The notes under the pieces are model-generated. The model made no database searches. It was not told the origin of the DNA and saw only the letters and a list, made by a program, of their open reading frames with translations. Shown here in pieces: positions 19,207-28,364 of a stretch of 64,000 nt of DNA. Origin of the DNA: Nocardia terrae. Its GTDB lineage: Bacteria > Actinomycetota > Actinomycetes > Mycobacteriales > Mycobacteriaceae. The stretch is from the NCBI RefSeq assembly GCF_009760405.1, contig NZ_WRPP01000006.1, positions 1-64,000 of the forward strand, written 5' to 3'. Position 1 is the first letter of the stretch, and each line of letters opens with the position of its first letter. The position numbers and the translations under genes are program-made.

Positions 19207-21813
19207 ATGATTTATGGGCGGGAACGAGAACTGATCCAATTGGATCGCATTCTCGAGGCGGCGCGGTCCGGACGCGGTTCCGGACTGGTGCTGTACGGGG
19301 ATCCCGCCATCGGTAAGACCGCGCTGCTGCGCGCCGCGGTCGAACACGCCACCGGCTTCCGGGTGCTGCGCTGCCAGGGAATTCGGACCGAATCGGAATT
19401 GCGGTTCGCGGCTCTGCACGAACTGCTGCTCCCGGTCGCCGACCGGGTGGCGCGACTCGCGCCGACCCAGGCCCGGGCGCTGCGCACGGTGCTCGGCCTG
19501 GACAGCGGGCCCGCCGACCCCTTCCTCGTCGGGGCCGCGCTGGTGCGGCTGCTGACCGTGCTGGCCGCCGATCGGCCGGTGCTGCTGGTGGTCGACGAGG
19601 CCCGGCTGGTGGATCCGGAGTCGGCGCAGTCGCTGATCTTCGCCATTCGACGCCTGTCCGCGGTGCCGGTCGCGCTGCTGGTCGCGCTGCGCGACGACCC
19701 GGCCGACACCGTCTGGCGCGAGCTGCCCGCCCTGCCCGTCACCGGCCTGCCCGACGCCGAGGCGCGCCGGCTGATCGCCGATCGGCACGGACCGCTCGGC
19801 GCGCAGCGGCTGGCCCGGATCCTCGCCGTCGCGGGCGGCAACCCGCTCGCCCTGCACGAGTTGCCCGGCGTGGTAGGCGAACTCGGGGGCACCGCGCCCG
19901 AACCGATGGCGCTGGGCCCCGGCCTGCGGGCGGCCTTCCGCGATCGCGTGGCGGACCTGCGCGCGGACGTACGGGTCCTGCTGACCGTGGCCGCCACCGA
20001 GACGCGCGGCGTGCTCGGCACGGTGACCGATGCCGCCGCCGCGCTCGGGGCCGGACCCACCGCCTGGGAGTACGCCACCGGAGCGGGCCTGCTCGAGATC
20101 GGCGACGGCCGGGTGGAACGCACCCACGCGCTGCTGTGCGCCGCCGTCCACGATGCCGCCGCGCCCGCCGAGCGCCGCGCCGCGCAGCTCGCGGTGTCGG
20201 CCGCACTGACCGGACTGGACGAGGCTGATCTGCGGATCTGGCATCGGGCCATGGCCTCCGACCGTCCCGACGAACAACTGGCCGCGACGCTGTCCGAGCG
20301 GGCCGAGAACTCGGGCCACGGACCGCTGGCGGCCGCCGCCATGTTGCGCCAGGCCGCCGCCATCACGCCCGACCCGGTGCGGGCCGGGGAGCGGCTGGCC
20401 ATGGCGGGCCGATTCGCCTGGGCCAGTGGCGATATCGCCTCGGCGCGCGGGCTGCTTGACCGCGCCACCAGCCGCTTGGGCACGGAGCGGGCCGCGGTCG
20501 CCGGCCGCGGTCTGGCGGGTCTGCTGGAATTCGTCGCGGGCGAACCGGAACGGGCGATCCGGCTGCTGCTGCGCGACGCCGAACTGGTGGATCCGGCCAC
20601 CGCGGTGAATCTGCGGGTCGACGCCGACCGGGCCCGCTGGGCCGCCGGGCACGGCATCCTCGATCTGGATCCGGCGGAATTCGCCGTGCACGATGGTATT
20701 TCGCGCTTCCACACCATGATCCGGCCGCTGCCGCCCGCGCCGCTGGTGCTGCTGTGGGGCCTGGCGGATCAGGCCCTCGAGCCTTACACCCAGGCCGCGG
20801 CGCGACTGCGGGGCAGCGCCGCCCCGGCCGCGGTGTCGCTGCTGCCGCAGTTGGCGATCATCCAGTTCGCCAACGGCCGCTTCCCGGCGGCCGAACAGAC
20901 CCTGGCCGAGGCCTTCGAGCTCGCCACGGCGGGCGGCGTGGAGAACCTGCTGGCGCACTGCTGGTCGCTGCGCACGAAAATCGAAGCGCTGCGCGGCAAT
21001 TCGGACGAGGTGCTGGAGGCCGCGGAACGGGCGCTGGCGCTGGCGCGGCCCCGCCGGGCCCGCTCGCTGATCGCGTCCGTGCACTGGCATCTCGGCTTCC
21101 ACGCGCTCAGCATGGGCGATCCGGAGACGGCCTATCTGCGGCTGCGCACGCTCGCGCAACCGGGGAACGACGGCTGCCATCCGACCTATGCGCGGCTGGC
21201 CGCACTGGATCTGGTCGAGGCCGCCACCCGGGTGGGCCGCCACGAGGAGGCGCTCGGGTATTACGCGGACATCCGCGACTGGGCCGTGCGCTCCCGCGCC
21301 GACTGGGCGGTCTCGGCCGCCTATGCCTGCCGGGCGCTGGTGTGCGCCGATGATCGTGCCGACCACTACTTCCGGCGTGCCCTGGCCGCCCGGCGCAGTC
21401 GCCACGACCTGAATCATGTTCGCGTCCAGCTGCTCTATGGCAAGTGGCTGCGCCGCGTGCGCCGGCGTGCGGACGCCGGCGAGCAATTGCGCATGGCCGC
21501 CGAGGCTTTCGAGCGCATGGGCGCGAACCAGTGGGCGCTGCGGGCCCGGCAGGAGCTGGAACTCACCGGGCGGCGGGCCTCGCCCGTCACCGCGCACGGT
21601 GAGACCTCGGTGCTCACGGCGCAGGAGCTGCGGGTGGCGCGGCTGGCCGCCCAGGGTCTCACCAACCGGGAGATCGGGACCGAACTGTTCCTGAGCCCGC
21701 GCACGGTGGGGCATCACCTGTCGCGGGTGTTCGGCAAGCTGGGGCTCAGCGGCAGGGCCGACCTGGTCGACGTCGATTTCGACAATGGCATGCGAATCGT
21801 GCGGCCGCGCTGA
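19207..21813 (+). CDS. LuxR-family regulator with N-terminal AAA ATPase (LAL type), paralogue A
   Basis: 868 aa. The ATG at 19207 is chosen because GGGAGGAG ends 3 bases upstream; a GTG at 19192 would add five residues across that ribosome site. Walker A is GDPAIGKTALL (near residue 35), Walker B VLLVVDEARLVD. A long helical, TPR-like middle follows. The last 65 residues are a LuxR/GerE helix-turn-helix (LTAQELRVARLAAQGLTNREIG, SPRTVGHHLSRVFGKLGLSGR). Such large ATP-binding regulators (MalT/LAL type) activate genes when a ligand binds. The ligand is unknown. A close paralogue lies at 22494. Confidence 0.92.
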   Translation: MIYGRERELIQLDRILEAARSGRGSGLVLYGDPAIGKTALLRAAVEHATGFRVLRCQGIRTESELRFAALHELLLPVADRVARLAPTQARALRTVLGLDSGPADPFLVGAALVRLLTVLAADRPVLLVVDEARLVDPESAQSLIFAIRRLSAVPVALLVALRDDPADTVWRELPALPVTGLPDAEARRLIADRHGPLGAQRLARILAVAGGNPLALHELPGVVGELGGTAPEPMALGPGLRAAFRDRVADLRADVRVLLTVAATETRGVLGTVTDAAAALGAGPTAWEYATGAGLLEIGDGRVERTHALLCAAVHDAAAPAERRAAQLAVSAALTGLDEADLRIWHRAMASDRPDEQLAATLSERAENSGHGPLAAAAMLRQAAAITPDPVRAGERLAMAGRFAWASGDIASARGLLDRATSRLGTERAAVAGRGLAGLLEFVAGEPERAIRLLLRDAELVDPATAVNLRVDADRARWAAGHGILDLDPAEFAVHDGISRFHTMIRPLPPAPLVLLWGLADQALEPYTQAAARLRGSAAPAAVSLLPQLAIIQFANGRFPAAEQTLAEAFELATAGGVENLLAHCWSLRTKIEALRGNSDEVLEAAERALALARPRRARSLIASVHWHLGFHALSMGDPETAYLRLRTLAQPGNDGCHPTYARLAALDLVEAATRVGRHEEALGYYADIRDWAVRSRADWAVSAAYACRALVCADDRADHYFRRALAARRSRHDLNHVRVQLLYGKWLRRVRRRADAGEQLRMAAEAFERMGANQWALRARQELELTGRRASPVTAHGETSVLTAQELRVARLAAQGLTNREIGTELFLSPRTVGHHLSRVFGKLGLSGRADLVDVDFDNGMRIVRPR

Positions 21814-21825
21814 GGCTCTCGGCGT

Positions 21826-22143
21826 TCACTCCAGGTGCACCGACTCGCCCCAGTAGCGCGGGTCCCAGTTGATGAGGATCATGCCGGCCACACTGCCCGC
21901 GCAGTTCCCGCAGGCGTGGACCTCGATCAGGCTGTCCACATCGGTGTCGCCGGCCAGCACCGCCCGGGTGGAAAGCCACACCGCCCGCAGGTGCAGGGTG
22001 GCCGGTCGGCCGCAGCGCACACACTCCGGCAGCCCGGTCGCCGGATCGTTGCGCCCTATCCGGACTTCCGGGGTGACGGGTGCGCCGGGGCCGAGAGCAT
22101 CATCGAGGAGCGGCGAGAATTCCTTGCGCTCACTGTCTTCCAC
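21826..22143 (-). CDS. Small CxxC protein of unknown function
   Basis: 105 aa. Two pairs of cysteines, CVRCGRP (near residue 41) and HACGNC (near residue 76), could bind one zinc ion; between them is a hydrophobic strand region (LHLRAVWLSTRAVL). It has no signal peptide and no known domain that I recognise. It lies between and opposite to two LuxR/ATPase paralogues and converges with the first of them (12 bp between stops). Confidence 0.68.
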   Translation of the reverse strand: MEDSERKEFSPLLDDALGPGAPVTPEVRIGRNDPATGLPECVRCGRPATLHLRAVWLSTRAVLAGDTDVDSLIEVHACGNCAGSVAGMILINWDPRYWGESVHLE

Positions 22144-22344
22144 CTCGGCAGGCTAGCTATTTCCGGCGAGGTCCGCATCCCTTGCGGCGCACGGGATCGG
22201 CGGCCCCCTTCGGCGTCGATCCCGGTCGCCGCACGGGATCTCCTCGGGCCGAACCAATCAGCGAAATTTCCGCTGACGCCGAATGGTTTATCACGCGATC
22301 TTCTGGGAATGCAATGGAAGGCGTCGGTAGGGCGCCAGTTTTCA

Positions 22345-22392
22345 AATCCGTCGCTGAATCCGTCGCTGAATCGGTCATCGAATCTGTCATTG
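22345..22392 (+). repeat. Four 12-bp tandem repeats upstream of the second LuxR/ATPase gene
   Basis: Units AATCCGTCGCTG, AATCCGTCGCTG, AATCGGTCATCG and AATCTGTCATTG follow each other without gaps, ending about 100 bp before the start at 22494. The 350-bp gap 22144-22493 holds nothing else convincing. Spacing is close to one helical turn, as in regulator-binding iterons. Confidence 0.75.
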
Positions 22393-22493
22393 GATGAAAG
22401 GTTCGGAATCGTATATCCCCCATGTGATCTCGGTCGCACAGACATACAGTTCTCGTATTTGTCCGCCTCTCACACGGCGGGGTAGCTTGCGAT

Positions 22494-25130
22494 GTGCGCG
22501 AGATCCCGGTGCTGCATGGCAGAGAACGAGAACAGGCTGAACTTTCTCGCGTCCTGGCCGAGGCTCGCGCGGGTCGTGGCGGCGGAATACTGCTGTCGGG
22601 TGAACCGGGGATCGGGAAAACCGCGCTGCTGCGCGATACGGAACTGCGTGCCAACGATTTCCAGGTGATCGCGTGCCGTGGATTTCCCGCCGAATCCGAA
22701 CTCGATTTCGCCGCCCTGCACGAACTGGTGATTCCGCTGGCGGATCGCATCGCGGAACTGCCCGCCCCGCAGTCCTACGCACTGGGCGCGGCCATCGGCC
22801 GCGACCCGGGCCCGGCCGACCGCTTCCTGGTCGGCGCGGCACTGGTGACCCTGCTGGCGCTGGCCGCCGCGGAGCGCCCGGTGCTGCTGGTGGTCGACGA
22901 CGCCCAGTGGGCGGACGCGGCGACCGCGCACGCCCTCACCTTCGCCCTGCGCCGGCTGAGCGGCAGCAGGGTGGCGCTGCTGGCCGCGGCGCGGGACTGC
23001 CCGGCCACCTCGGTGTGGCGGGCGCTGCCGATGCTCGCCGTGGACCGCCTGGCGGACGAGCCCGCGCGGCAGTTGCTCTCGCGGCGGGTGCGGGTACTCG
23101 GCGCGCCCCGGGCCGCCCGCATCCTGCGCATGGCCGACGGCAATCCGATGGCCCTGCGGGAACTGCCGATCGAGGCCGAGGAGTTCGCCGGAATCGGCTG
23201 GGGCCCGGTCCCGTTCGGCTCCGGGCTGCGCGCCGCCTTCGCCGACCGGCTGGCCGAGCTGAAGGAGCCGGTGCGGACCCTGCTCACGGTGGTGGCCGCG
23301 GAGGAGCTGGGCATGCTGGGCATGGTCACCGCGGCCGCGGGCGAGCTCGGCGTCACGGCCGCGGATTGGGAGTCGGCCCTGGACGCGGGGCTGCTGACGG
23401 TCATCGACGGCCACGTGGAGCGAAGCAACCGGTTGCTCTGCGGCGCGGCCTACGACGCCGCCACCCCGGCGCACCGCCGTGCCGTCCACCTGGCCCTGGC
23501 CGACGCCGTCCCCGGTGCCGAGCATCGCGAGCTGCGCACCTGGCATCTGGCCGCCGTCGTCGACGGGTCGGATGCGGAGTTGGCACAGGCTCTTTCGGCG
23601 GGCGCGGAGCGCGTCCACGCGCATGCCGGGGCGCTGGCCGCGGCGGCCGTGCTGCGCCGCGCGGCCGCCATCACCCCCGATCCGGTGGCGGCCGGGGTGC
23701 GGCTGGCCACCGCGTCCCGATACGCCTTCGACGGTGGGGATCTGGAATCCGCGCGGCGGCTGCTCGCGCTCGCCGAGATGCGCACACCCCTGGCCGACAC
23801 CGCGCTGGCGAGCCCCGGCCTGGGCGGTCTGCTCGAGCTCTTCGCCGGCGAACCGGCCGAGGCCTACAACCTGCTGACGCGTGACGCCGCGGCCATCGAG
23901 GCGCGCGATCCCGCCGGGGCGGGCGTGCTGCGGCTGCTGACCGAGCGGGTGGGCTGGGTGCTGGGCCGCGACGAGGACCCCGCGGTCGTGCGGGAACTCG
24001 ACGACCTGGACGCCGCCCCGTCGCCCGCCGCGGCGTCGCGACTGCTGCTGCCCGCCGCGCAACTGGTGGAGTGGGGGCTGGCGGGACGCGCGCTGGAGCC
24101 GTATCTGGCGGTGGCGGCGGGTCTGCGCGACAGCGGTACCCCCGCCTCCGCGCTGGGCCTGCTGCCGCAGGTGGCGATTGTGCAATTCGCCTGTGGCCGT
24201 TGGGAAGCGGGGGAGCAGACCCTGTCGGAGGCGTTCGACCTGGCGCGCGACGCGGGCGCGGAGAACGTGCTCGCCGAGTGCTGGAGCCTGCGGGCCCGCC
24301 TGGCCGCGCAACGCGGCGAGGCGGAGGTGGTCGCCGACAGTGTCGAGCGGTCGCTGGCGATATCGCGGTCGCACGGGATCCCCTCGCTGATCGCGGACGC
24401 CTACTGGCACCACGGATTCCACGCGCTCACCACCGGCGACGCCGAGTCCGCCTATCGCCGCCTGCGCGCGCTGTATCTGCCGGGGCACGAGGCCGCGCAT
24501 CCGACGGTGGCCCGGCTGGCCGCGGTCGACATGGTCGAGGCGGCCTGCCGCGTGGGTCGTTTCGAGGAGGGCGCCGCGCGCGCCGAGGTGATCGCGTCCT
24601 GGGCGCGGCATTCCCGGACCCGCTGGGCGCTCGCGGCCGCCTACACCTGCCGCGCCCTGCTGGCCGAGGAGGACAGCGCCGAGCACTACTACCGCCGCGC
24701 CCTCGCGGTCGGCGAGGACCGACATACCAGCTTCGGCCGCGCTCGCACCCTCTTGCTCTACGGCAAGTGGCTGCGCCGGGTCCGGCGTCGTCGCGACGCG
24801 GCCGAGGAATTGCGCACCGCGGCCGAGTCCTTCGACCACATCGGCGCGACCGCCTGGGCGGCGCGCGCCCGCACCGAGCTCGAGCTCACGGGTACCGGCG
24901 CCAAGCCGGCGGGTTCGGCCGCCACGCCGCTCACCGCGCAGGAGTCACAGGTCGCCAAGCTGGCCGCGCAGGGGCTGACCAATCGCGAGATCGGCGCGGA
25001 GCTGTTCCTGAGCCCGCGCACGGTCGGGCACCACATGTCCCGCATTCTCGAAAAACTGGGCCTCACCAGCCGTTCCGAATTGCGCGGCGTCGACTTCGAC
25101 AACGGGATGCGCCTGACCCGGCCGCGCTGA
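22494..25130 (+). CDS. LuxR-family regulator with N-terminal AAA ATPase (LAL type), paralogue B
   Basis: 878 aa. GTG at 22494 is used; an in-frame GTG at 22509 would align better with the start of paralogue A, and neither has a strong ribosome site. Walker A GEPGIGKTALL, Walker B VLLVVDDAQWAD, and a C-terminal LuxR helix-turn-helix (SQVAKLAAQGLTNREIGAELF, SPRTVGHHMSRILEKLGL). It is similar to paralogue A along the entire length, including the final GVDFDNGMR...RPR. The pair probably arose by local duplication. Four 12-bp repeats lie upstream of this gene only. Confidence 0.92.
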   Translation: MREIPVLHGREREQAELSRVLAEARAGRGGGILLSGEPGIGKTALLRDTELRANDFQVIACRGFPAESELDFAALHELVIPLADRIAELPAPQSYALGAAIGRDPGPADRFLVGAALVTLLALAAAERPVLLVVDDAQWADAATAHALTFALRRLSGSRVALLAAARDCPATSVWRALPMLAVDRLADEPARQLLSRRVRVLGAPRAARILRMADGNPMALRELPIEAEEFAGIGWGPVPFGSGLRAAFADRLAELKEPVRTLLTVVAAEELGMLGMVTAAAGELGVTAADWESALDAGLLTVIDGHVERSNRLLCGAAYDAATPAHRRAVHLALADAVPGAEHRELRTWHLAAVVDGSDAELAQALSAGAERVHAHAGALAAAAVLRRAAAITPDPVAAGVRLATASRYAFDGGDLESARRLLALAEMRTPLADTALASPGLGGLLELFAGEPAEAYNLLTRDAAAIEARDPAGAGVLRLLTERVGWVLGRDEDPAVVRELDDLDAAPSPAAASRLLLPAAQLVEWGLAGRALEPYLAVAAGLRDSGTPASALGLLPQVAIVQFACGRWEAGEQTLSEAFDLARDAGAENVLAECWSLRARLAAQRGEAEVVADSVERSLAISRSHGIPSLIADAYWHHGFHALTTGDAESAYRRLRALYLPGHEAAHPTVARLAAVDMVEAACRVGRFEEGAARAEVIASWARHSRTRWALAAAYTCRALLAEEDSAEHYYRRALAVGEDRHTSFGRARTLLLYGKWLRRVRRRRDAAEELRTAAESFDHIGATAWAARARTELELTGTGAKPAGSAATPLTAQESQVAKLAAQGLTNREIGAELFLSPRTVGHHMSRILEKLGLTSRSELRGVDFDNGMRLTRPR

Positions 25131-25163
25131 TCCGGCTCCCACAGCAGCGAATTGTCGGCAAAT

Positions 25164-25688
25164 TCAGATTCGGGTGAGCTCGAAGATCCGGAACCGGCGC
25201 TCGCCCGCGAGCCGCTGCTCCATGGCGTAGCCCGGCCAGAAATCCAGCGCCCGCCGCCAGGCCCGATCGCGATCGCCGCCGGTCAACTGCCGCACCAGGA
25301 CCGGGAAGTACTCCTCGCGCACCTGGAGCCAGGCGTGGTCGGTGCTGCGCAGATTGGCGGACCAGGCGGGCTGCTCGGGCCGCCCCCAGTTCGAGGCGAC
25401 GATCAGGAACCGCTTCTCGTCGCCGGGATCGGGAACGTAGAGCAGGGTGACCGTGCGCGGTATCCCGGTCCGGCGGCCGGGCACCGTCAGCTGCAGCGCC
25501 GGCAGCCCGGCGACGTCCAGTATTCCCTTGCGGCCCTTGGTTACCCGGCGCGTGAACCGCTCCAGCACGAAGACCGCGGGCGCGATGCGCATGGTCGTGC
25601 GGCGACGGGCCAGGCCGCGGCCGAGCCGGGGCAGCGGATTCCAGCGGGCGCGCGCGCCGGGTCGACGACGCCATTCACCGAATGCCAT
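25164..25688 (-). CDS. Ddn-type deazaflavin (F420)-dependent oxidoreductase
   Basis: 174 aa. The C-terminal 130 residues belong to the deazaflavin-dependent nitroreductase family: ALQLTVPGRRTGIPRTVTLLYV binds the cofactor, then LIVASNWGRPEQPAWSANLR and a terminal EQR...FRIFELTRI. Members use reduced F420 to reduce quinones or nitroaromatics such as pretomanid. The first 45 residues are Arg-rich; the true start may be the internal Met at residue 33 (MRIAPAVFVLERF). Converges with the LuxR/ATPase gene. Confidence 0.82.
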   Translation of the reverse strand: MAFGEWRRRPGARARWNPLPRLGRGLARRRTTMRIAPAVFVLERFTRRVTKGRKGILDVAGLPALQLTVPGRRTGIPRTVTLLYVPDPGDEKRFLIVASNWGRPEQPAWSANLRSTDHAWLQVREEYFPVLVRQLTGGDRDRAWRRALDFWPGYAMEQRLAGERRFRIFELTRI

Positions 25689-25714
25689 CCACCGATTATG
25701 TTGCTACTTCGCCC

Positions 25715-25885
25715 TCAGGGGGCCCAACGTGCCCGATCCCACTCGTCGGTCCAATCGTGCGGATCGGCCGGCGAGCGGTCCTCGTCGTTCTCCCGCGGCA
25801 ACTGCGTGGCCTTGTCCCGTGCGGCCTTGGCAATGCGATGCCGCCGCTCGCTGGTCGGCGGCTCTTCGGGGATCTGTTCGCCCAT
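25715..25885 (-). CDS. Small conserved-looking acidic protein, 56 aa
   Basis: A short frame, ATG at 25885, preceded by GAAGGGACGTC as a ribosome site. The protein starts MGEQIPEEPP, has a basic helix RRHRIAKAARDK, and ends in a Trp/Asp-rich stretch (DPHDWTDEWDRARWAP). High charge and regular codon use support a real gene. No function known. It sits between rsgA and the Ddn-type gene, on the same strand as both. Confidence 0.65.
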   Translation of the reverse strand: MGEQIPEEPPTSERRHRIAKAARDKATQLPRENDEDRSPADPHDWTDEWDRARWAP

Positions 25886-25944
25886 GACGTCCCTTCGTGC
25901 CGGTTATGCACAAAAGGTATCGAATGGGCGATTTCTCAGCTACC

Positions 25945-26952
25945 TCAGGTCTCGGTATTTCCCCGAAACCACGGGTCGTTGGAATTCAGGGCGGTGAGCA
26001 ACCGGCGAATGGCGGCCACCCGCGCCTCCTTCCCGGGCAGCTGATCCAGCGCGCACTCCGGGTCGGCGGGCGGCCCCAGGTGTGTGCAGCCGCGCGGGCA
26101 GTCCTCGATGGCGTCGGCCAGATCCGAGAACGCCTGGATGACATCGTCGGGCGTGATGTGGGCCAGACCGAAAGAGCGGACGCCCGGGGTGTCGATGACC
26201 CAGCCGCCGTCGGGCAGCGGCAACGCCACCGACTGGGTCGAGGTATGCCGGCCCTTGCCGACGCCGGAGACCACGCCGACAGCGCGCTCGGCGTCCGGCA
26301 CCAGCCGGTTCACCAGTGTCGACTTGCCGACCCCGGAGTGCCCGATGAGTGCGGTGAGCTTGTCGTCGAGCAGCTCCAGCACCGGCTCGAGCGGGTCCTC
26401 GATGCCGCCGTAGACGATGGTCAGATCCAAATCCTCGAAGGCCGCGGCGAATTCGGATTCGGCCGCCAGATCGTGTTTGGTCAGGCACAGGATCGGTTGC
26501 AGCCCACCGACATACGCCGCCACCATGGCGCGTTCCACGAATCCGGTGCGCGGCGGTGGGTCGGCCAGCGCCACCACGATGAACAGCTGCTCGGCATTGG
26601 CCACCACCACCCGCTCGAACGGATCGGTGTCATCGGCGGTGCGGCGCAACACCGTTCGCCGATCCGATACCCGCACGATGCGGGCCAGGCTGTCGGGTTT
26701 GCCGGACAGGTCGCCGACCAGGTCCACCTGATCGCCGACCACGATCGGGGTGCGACCCAGCTCGCGTGCCCGCATGGCCACCACCGGCCGATCGGGATCG
26801 TCGTCGAGCACGCACCCCCAGCGCCCGCGGTCCACCGAAACCACCATGGCCGCTTCGGCATCCAGATGCTGCGGCCGGGTCTTGGTGCGCGGGCGCGAGC
26901 CCTTGCCCGGGCGCACCCGGACGTCGGACTCGTCGTACTCCCGGCGCCTCAG
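25945..26952 (-). CDS. rsgA: Ribosome small subunit GTPase RsgA (unusual CTG start)
   Basis: 335 aa. RsgA is a circularly permuted GTPase for late 30S maturation. An N-terminal OB domain (VVSVDRGRWGCVL) is followed by G4 (LTKHD), G1 (GHSGVGKSTLVN), G3 (DTPGV) and a zinc finger (CPRGCTH...C). The family N-terminus (REYDESDVRVRPGKGSRPRTK) begins directly after a CTG at 26952 that overlaps the aroA stop as CTGA, with GGGAG 7-11 bases upstream. No ATG, GTG or TTG gives this N-terminus; the next GTG would remove DESDVR. The upstream ATG at 27135 lies deep in aroA and is unlikely. Confidence 0.9.
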   Translation of the reverse strand: MRRREYDESDVRVRPGKGSRPRTKTRPQHLDAEAAMVVSVDRGRWGCVLDDDPDRPVVAMRARELGRTPIVVGDQVDLVGDLSGKPDSLARIVRVSDRRTVLRRTADDTDPFERVVVANAEQLFIVVALADPPPRTGFVERAMVAAYVGGLQPILCLTKHDLAAESEFAAAFEDLDLTIVYGGIEDPLEPVLELLDDKLTALIGHSGVGKSTLVNRLVPDAERAVGVVSGVGKGRHTSTQSVALPLPDGGWVIDTPGVRSFGLAHITPDDVIQAFSDLADAIEDCPRGCTHLGPPADPECALDQLPGKEARVAAIRRLLTALNSNDPWFRGNTET

Positions 26953-28256
26953 CGTCCGGCTCCCGGCTCGCCGTGGCGGTCCACTCCTGACTGGTCGAGC
27001 ATGCTCTCCCAGAGCTCGACGAAGTTCGGCAGCGTCTTGGCCGTGGTGCCGATGTCCTCGATCTCCACGCCCGGCGTCACGAGGCCGATGATCGCGCCCG
27101 CGGTCGCCATGCGGTGATCGGCGTAGGAGCGCCACTGCCCGCCCGCGAGCGGGTTCGGCACGATGGTCAGCCCGTCCTCGGTCTCGGTGACCTTGCCGCC
27201 GAGCCGGTTGATCTCGGTGGCGAGGGCCGCCAGCCGGTCGGTCTCGTGCCCGCGCAGGTGCGCGATCCCGCGCAGCCGCGACGGCGAATCCGCCAGCGCC
27301 GCAAGGGCGGCCACGGTCGGCGTCAGCTCGCCCACGTCGTGCAGGTCGATGTCGATGCCCGCCAGCCGTTCCGGGCCGCGCACGGTCAGCACGTTGTCGT
27401 AGAAGCGCGCCTCCGCGCCCATGCGCACCAGGATCTCGCGGATCACGTCGCCGGGCTGGGTGGTGTACCGCGGCCAGTGCGGAATGCTCACCTCGCCGCC
27501 GGTGACGGCCGCGGCCGCCAGGAACGGGGTGGCGTTGGACAGATCGGGCTCGACCTCCCAGTCCACCGCCCGGATCTTGCCCGGCGCGACGGTCCAGGTC
27601 TGCGCCTTGCGCGGATCGGTGGGCGCCTCGACGCGAACATCGGCCCGCCGCAACATCTCCACGGTCATCTCGATGTGCGGCATGGACGGCAACTGCCCGC
27701 CGTCGTGGTTCACGGTGACGCCCTGCTCGAACCGCGCCGCCGACAGCAGCAGCCCCGACACGAACTGCGAGGAGCCCGACGCGTCGATGGTGACCGGCCC
27801 GCCGCGCAGCGCACCCGTGCCGTGTACCACGAAGGGCAGCTGGTTGCCGTCGATGTCGAGGCCCAGCGTCCGCAGCGCGTCCAGGATGGTGCCCAGCGGC
27901 CGCACCCGCGCCTGCTCGTCACCGTCGAAGGCCACATCGCCGTGCGCCAGCGCCGCCACCGGCGGCAGGAACCGCATGATGGTGCCCGCCAGCCCGCAAT
28001 CGACCATGGCACTGGTGAATTCGGCGGGCGGAGTGACCGTGAGCGTCGTGTCCTCGCCCTCGATCGTGGTGCCCATGGCCCGCAGCGCCTCGATCATCAG
28101 ATTGGTGTCGCGGCTGCGCAGCGCGCCGGTGAGGGTGGACGGCCGATCCGCCAGCGCGGCGAGGATCAGCGCCCGATTGGTGATGGATTTGGACCCGGGC
28201 AGGGTCACGGTCGCGTGGACGGGAACTCGGACATGGGGCGCGGGCCAGAAAGTCAC
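26949..28256 (-). CDS. aroA: 3-phosphoshikimate 1-carboxyvinyltransferase (EPSP synthase)
   Basis: 435 aa from the GTG at 28256, which has GGGAGG at a spacing of 9; an ATG at 28265 directly abuts that ribosome site and is less likely. AroA joins shikimate-3-phosphate and PEP in aromatic amino acid synthesis. PGSKSITNRALILAAL binds S3P, LAGTIMRFLPP is the PEP loop, and RGHETDRL and ADHRMATAGAIIGL are the remaining signatures. The stop overlaps the rsgA start, so the two are co-translated, an arrangement seen in related genomes. Confidence 0.96.
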   Translation of the reverse strand: MTFWPAPHVRVPVHATVTLPGSKSITNRALILAALADRPSTLTGALRSRDTNLMIEALRAMGTTIEGEDTTLTVTPPAEFTSAMVDCGLAGTIMRFLPPVAALAHGDVAFDGDEQARVRPLGTILDALRTLGLDIDGNQLPFVVHGTGALRGGPVTIDASGSSQFVSGLLLSAARFEQGVTVNHDGGQLPSMPHIEMTVEMLRRADVRVEAPTDPRKAQTWTVAPGKIRAVDWEVEPDLSNATPFLAAAAVTGGEVSIPHWPRYTTQPGDVIREILVRMGAEARFYDNVLTVRGPERLAGIDIDLHDVGELTPTVAALAALADSPSRLRGIAHLRGHETDRLAALATEINRLGGKVTETEDGLTIVPNPLAGGQWRSYADHRMATAGAIIGLVTPGVEIEDIGTTAKTLPNFVELWESMLDQSGVDRHGEPGAGR

Positions 28257-28327
28257 AAGCACCATCCTCCCAAACGATCGGGGCGTTGCGGGGCTTGCGT
28301 CCCTTTCGGAGGTGCATCGATCCACGC

Positions 28328-28364
28328 TGGACGTATACGTATATAGGTACGTATACTCACTTCC
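28328..28364 (+). promoter_or_regulatory. Leaderless promoter overlapped by an 18-bp-arm-to-arm palindrome
   Basis: TGGACG (28328-28333), 18-base spacer, TATACT (28352-28357); transcription would begin at about 28364, one base before the GTG. A perfect 9-bp inverted repeat, GTATACGTA (28333-28341) and TACGTATAC (28348-28356), covers spacer and -10, the classic position for a repressor. Confidence 0.6.

Noticed and set aside
19120..21717. Long reverse frame opposite the first LuxR/ATPase gene, and a similar one opposite the second (22470-24839)
   Set aside because: Composition is Arg/Gln/Gly-rich, no domains; the forward genes have Walker and helix-turn-helix motifs and are clearly the real ones.
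22056..22445. Reverse 129-codon frame across the 12-bp repeats
   Set aside because: It overlaps the CxxC gene in another frame; the FSDGF-type repeats only mirror the DNA repeats.
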